Part shown: positions 7,101 to 7,729 of the stretch, in pieces
Layout of the letters: every line of letters begins with the position of its first letter
Numbering within the stretch: position 1 is the first letter of the stretch
The notes under the pieces: model-generated
Told to the model about the DNA's origin: nothing
The model's input: the letters and a program-made list of their open reading frames with translations, nothing else
The model's database searches: none
Made by a program: the position numbers and the translations under genes
Assembly (NCBI GenBank): GCA_003457065.1
Contig: DMJQ01000107.1
Location: 23,289-31,017 of the forward strand
Direction: 5' to 3'
DNA from: Clostridiales bacterium
GTDB lineage: Bacteria > Bacillota > Clostridia > Tissierellales > Sedimentibacteraceae
DNA length: 7,729 bases

Positions 7101-7729
7101 CAAAGCCATTTTCGAGAGCTTCTCCTGCGTCTTCGGCGCTTTGAGAAATATCTTCAAATGGTATAAGACCAGTCTTTCTAAACTCTTCTATTACGGTCTC
7201 ATATAATGATAATTTATTCTGGACATTCCCTAATAATGCCTCGAAATCCCTTTTATTGGCCTCATCGGTGGTTAACGCAATAGCTTCCTTCAAATCTTTT
7301 TCGTAACCCAACAACTCTGTATATTGAGGCTGTAACTTTTTATATTCAGCCTGCACATCTTTTATTCCAGATATAGCGTAACCAAGTGTGCTCGAAAGAT
7401 TTTCTTGATAATCATCTGTATTTAACAGGGCTTGAGTAGGATTTGCAATAGCTTCTATATTACTTGAGCTTACGATTTTATTTATTTTACCAGAAATACC
7501 CGAATCCAAGGTTCCACCAAAGAACCTTGTACGCATTTCGTCCTCTTTGGCCAATCTAAGAGTATCTTCGAGTTCAGAGCGATATTTCCGTAAATACTCT
7601 AGTCTCGCAGTTTCACTTTCTGTAAGAGCATTATCCATAGGACTTGTCAGTTCCTTTTGAAATAATGTCTCTATTTCTTCACTTATTGCACTATACTCAT
7701 CTGTAAGTGTCTTTACCTTCTCTTGCTGG
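4111..7729 (-). CDS. Tail tape measure protein, N-terminus beyond the window
   Basis: The frame is open from the right edge and ends at TAG (4113-4111), giving 1205 residues in view. The ATG at 7638 is not a convincing start: 30 further in-frame codons lie upstream without a stop, and no ribosome binding site precedes it. Tape measure proteins set tail length, chaperoned along the tube, and are ejected with the DNA. Evidence is the great length, dominance of helical and charged sequence, and position just before Dit. Residues about 490-950 (counted from the window edge) are almost continuous coiled coil, including KDLLSDQIDYLNEQL and the Glu/Lys/Arg-rich stretch after it. Near residue 1100 is the family-typical TGGYVLKDGLAQIHKDEV motif. 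The last 70 residues include a VYQIEVQGIATDKVVENL segment, also common at tape measure ends. No lytic transglycosylase or peptidase motif and no clear membrane segment are visible here; these could lie in the missing N-terminal part. Confidence 0.9.
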   Translation of the reverse strand, partial: QQEKVKTLTDEYSAISEEIETLFQKELTSPMDNALTESETARLEYLRKYRSELEDTLRLAKEDEMRTRFFGGTLDSGISGKINKIVSSSNIEAIANPTQALLNTDDYQENLSSTLGYAISGIKDVQAEYKKLQPQYTELLGYEKDLKEAIALTTDEANKRDFEALLGNVQNKLSLYETVIEEFRKTGLIPFEDISQSAEDAGEALENGFADKGKSAFETLESSMQKYITSFAETEKSANKGDIEKALEDISEQAKNGTISWEEYEKASKQAALALKIGDGDMAGQINDLQSSFELLNTAQKEFAKTGELTAETFSSVLKLVPEAVNSMGDYGNVIDMVKSKIAEQEDIAVLTYGNIVLANNEAVEAIINSHSNLPTALSIYYGTDFDNFVKTSDGKYKVEAKTISKLSELWAKYAGMSAGAIDKQIENMSRAGVSGMLSAQNESILKDMILYRDLFESIENSFNDFAPDYTKPKAKSSSKSEKDAWLEAYKKEYEELQFLRDTNQITQQENYDRLIALDKKYFEGKEKYISEHRRNLEELYKLQKTLFEDYVSDVEHQISILSRQGNSEEDIIAAYKSLQEAVHTEANKYRELGLEENSEQIQALQKQWFDYEDNVLELQKRISEKAIAVFDDNDKTIEVQISLLGEDDIKEKLYLLEKQFDNQQGKLKLLNEQMRDLTQQYISGKINASYFQSQLKELNNEIMSSVQQAKQYRDTLNSLELSNLKNQKDAIFDIVDLTKQLIRQEVNDRVKALEKDIELYNKQKDLLSDQIDYLNEQLDIEKEIADEKKKSINEDLKAYQERVRSAKELLSIEQEQRSYQQGLDERQLSVSKIQDRLIEIQNDDSLSARAERAKLQDELANKQLELDNYIFDNNIENQQRALDKELERYERSAEKELELIDRNLKAYEDSAKRRIDLINEESKEYDRLSENVRSQIASVQAEIENSGELTRLAMARIDQDGDKLYQDLINWNYIYGTGIDQDIVGAWQNYLNLVDRGNSTTLETTVELMERMVELSKELSYSADYGSFGVRDYFESRGSSVGWNDSTKEFSIDGTYFSSKGYSNIDGALYTTIGQLKELEKMLSKVPKAATGGYVLKDGLAQIHKDEVIASAGTTKKLGAMIDLVIEGQNKLMSLDNLALNNLSSVTPKPTLFAPVYQIEVQGIATDKVVENLKDTMLSMNQSMIADFNKQMRYLGGRTTMNPY
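4906..5067 (-). repeat. Three tandem 18-residue coiled-coil units in the tape measure protein
   Basis: Three consecutive 54-base units (5067-5014, 5013-4960, 4959-4906) encode similar helices: ERYERSAEKELELIDRNL, KAYEDSAKRRIDLINEES and KEYDRLSENVRSQIASVQ. Tyr at position 3, Glu/Asp at 4 and Ile at 14 recur in all three, and the Ser-Ala pair recurs in the first two. The repeat is degenerate at DNA level. Regular helical periodicity is common in tape measure proteins, whose length tracks tail length. Confidence 0.5.

Noticed and set aside
6884..7144. Plus-strand open frame inside the tape measure gene
   Set aside because: It is a shadow of the helical tape measure frame, rich in Ser/Phe/Ala as expected from reading Glu/Lys/Ala codons backwards.
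560..7638. Genome-wide TGA-to-Trp recoding (code 4-like) as the explanation for the TGA in Tal
   Set aside because: The tape measure, Dit, stalk and remaining Tal frames have no other in-frame TGA, and tryptophans checked are TGG. A low-GC recoded genome would use TGA for many of them.

Overview
The window is part of the tail-morphogenesis module of a siphovirus-type phage or prophage from a low-GC Gram-positive host. Every gene lies on the minus strand, so transcription runs from right to left. The AT-rich composition, strong AGGAGG-type ribosome binding sites and a secreted copper-amine-oxidase-like 'stalk' domain protein point to a Firmicute, probably Clostridia or Paenibacillaceae. That host assignment is inference from gene style.

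Layout in transcription order: (1) the tape measure protein, 7729-4111, is open at the right window edge and lacks its N-terminus; it is a very long, coiled-coil-rich protein with a GGY...GLA.IHKDE C-terminal motif. (2) The distal tail protein (Dit), 4100-3318, has a ribosome binding site that overlaps the tape measure stop codon. (3) The tail-associated protein / tail spike (Tal; phage minor structural protein, prophage endopeptidase-tail family) starts at 3313. Its reading frame is cut by one in-frame TGA at 2956-2954 and continues in the same frame to 560. Family-like sequence runs straight through the TGA, so the two pieces belong to one 917-codon gene. (4) After a 61-base gap that holds an extended -10 promoter, a signal-peptide-bearing stalk-domain protein starts at 498 and runs off the left edge.

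The first three genes form a tightly packed unit (10-base and 4-base gaps) in the standard order tape measure, Dit, Tal: tail length and assembly, then the baseplate hub, then the tip that contacts the host. The stalk-domain gene has its own promoter and no structural role in the tail. It looks like an added cargo (moron or lysogenic-conversion) gene, or the start of a neighbouring host or lysis region.

The main oddity is the single in-frame TGA in the tip gene, followed 12 bases later by a small hairpin. Other tryptophans in the window use TGG and the other three genes show no in-frame TGA, so genome-wide TGA recoding is unlikely. The options are a point nonsense mutation in a decaying prophage, a sequencing error, or programmed readthrough. 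A second structural oddity is a perfect 13-bp inverted repeat inside the Dit gene. I see no tRNA, CRISPR array, insertion sequence or attachment site.
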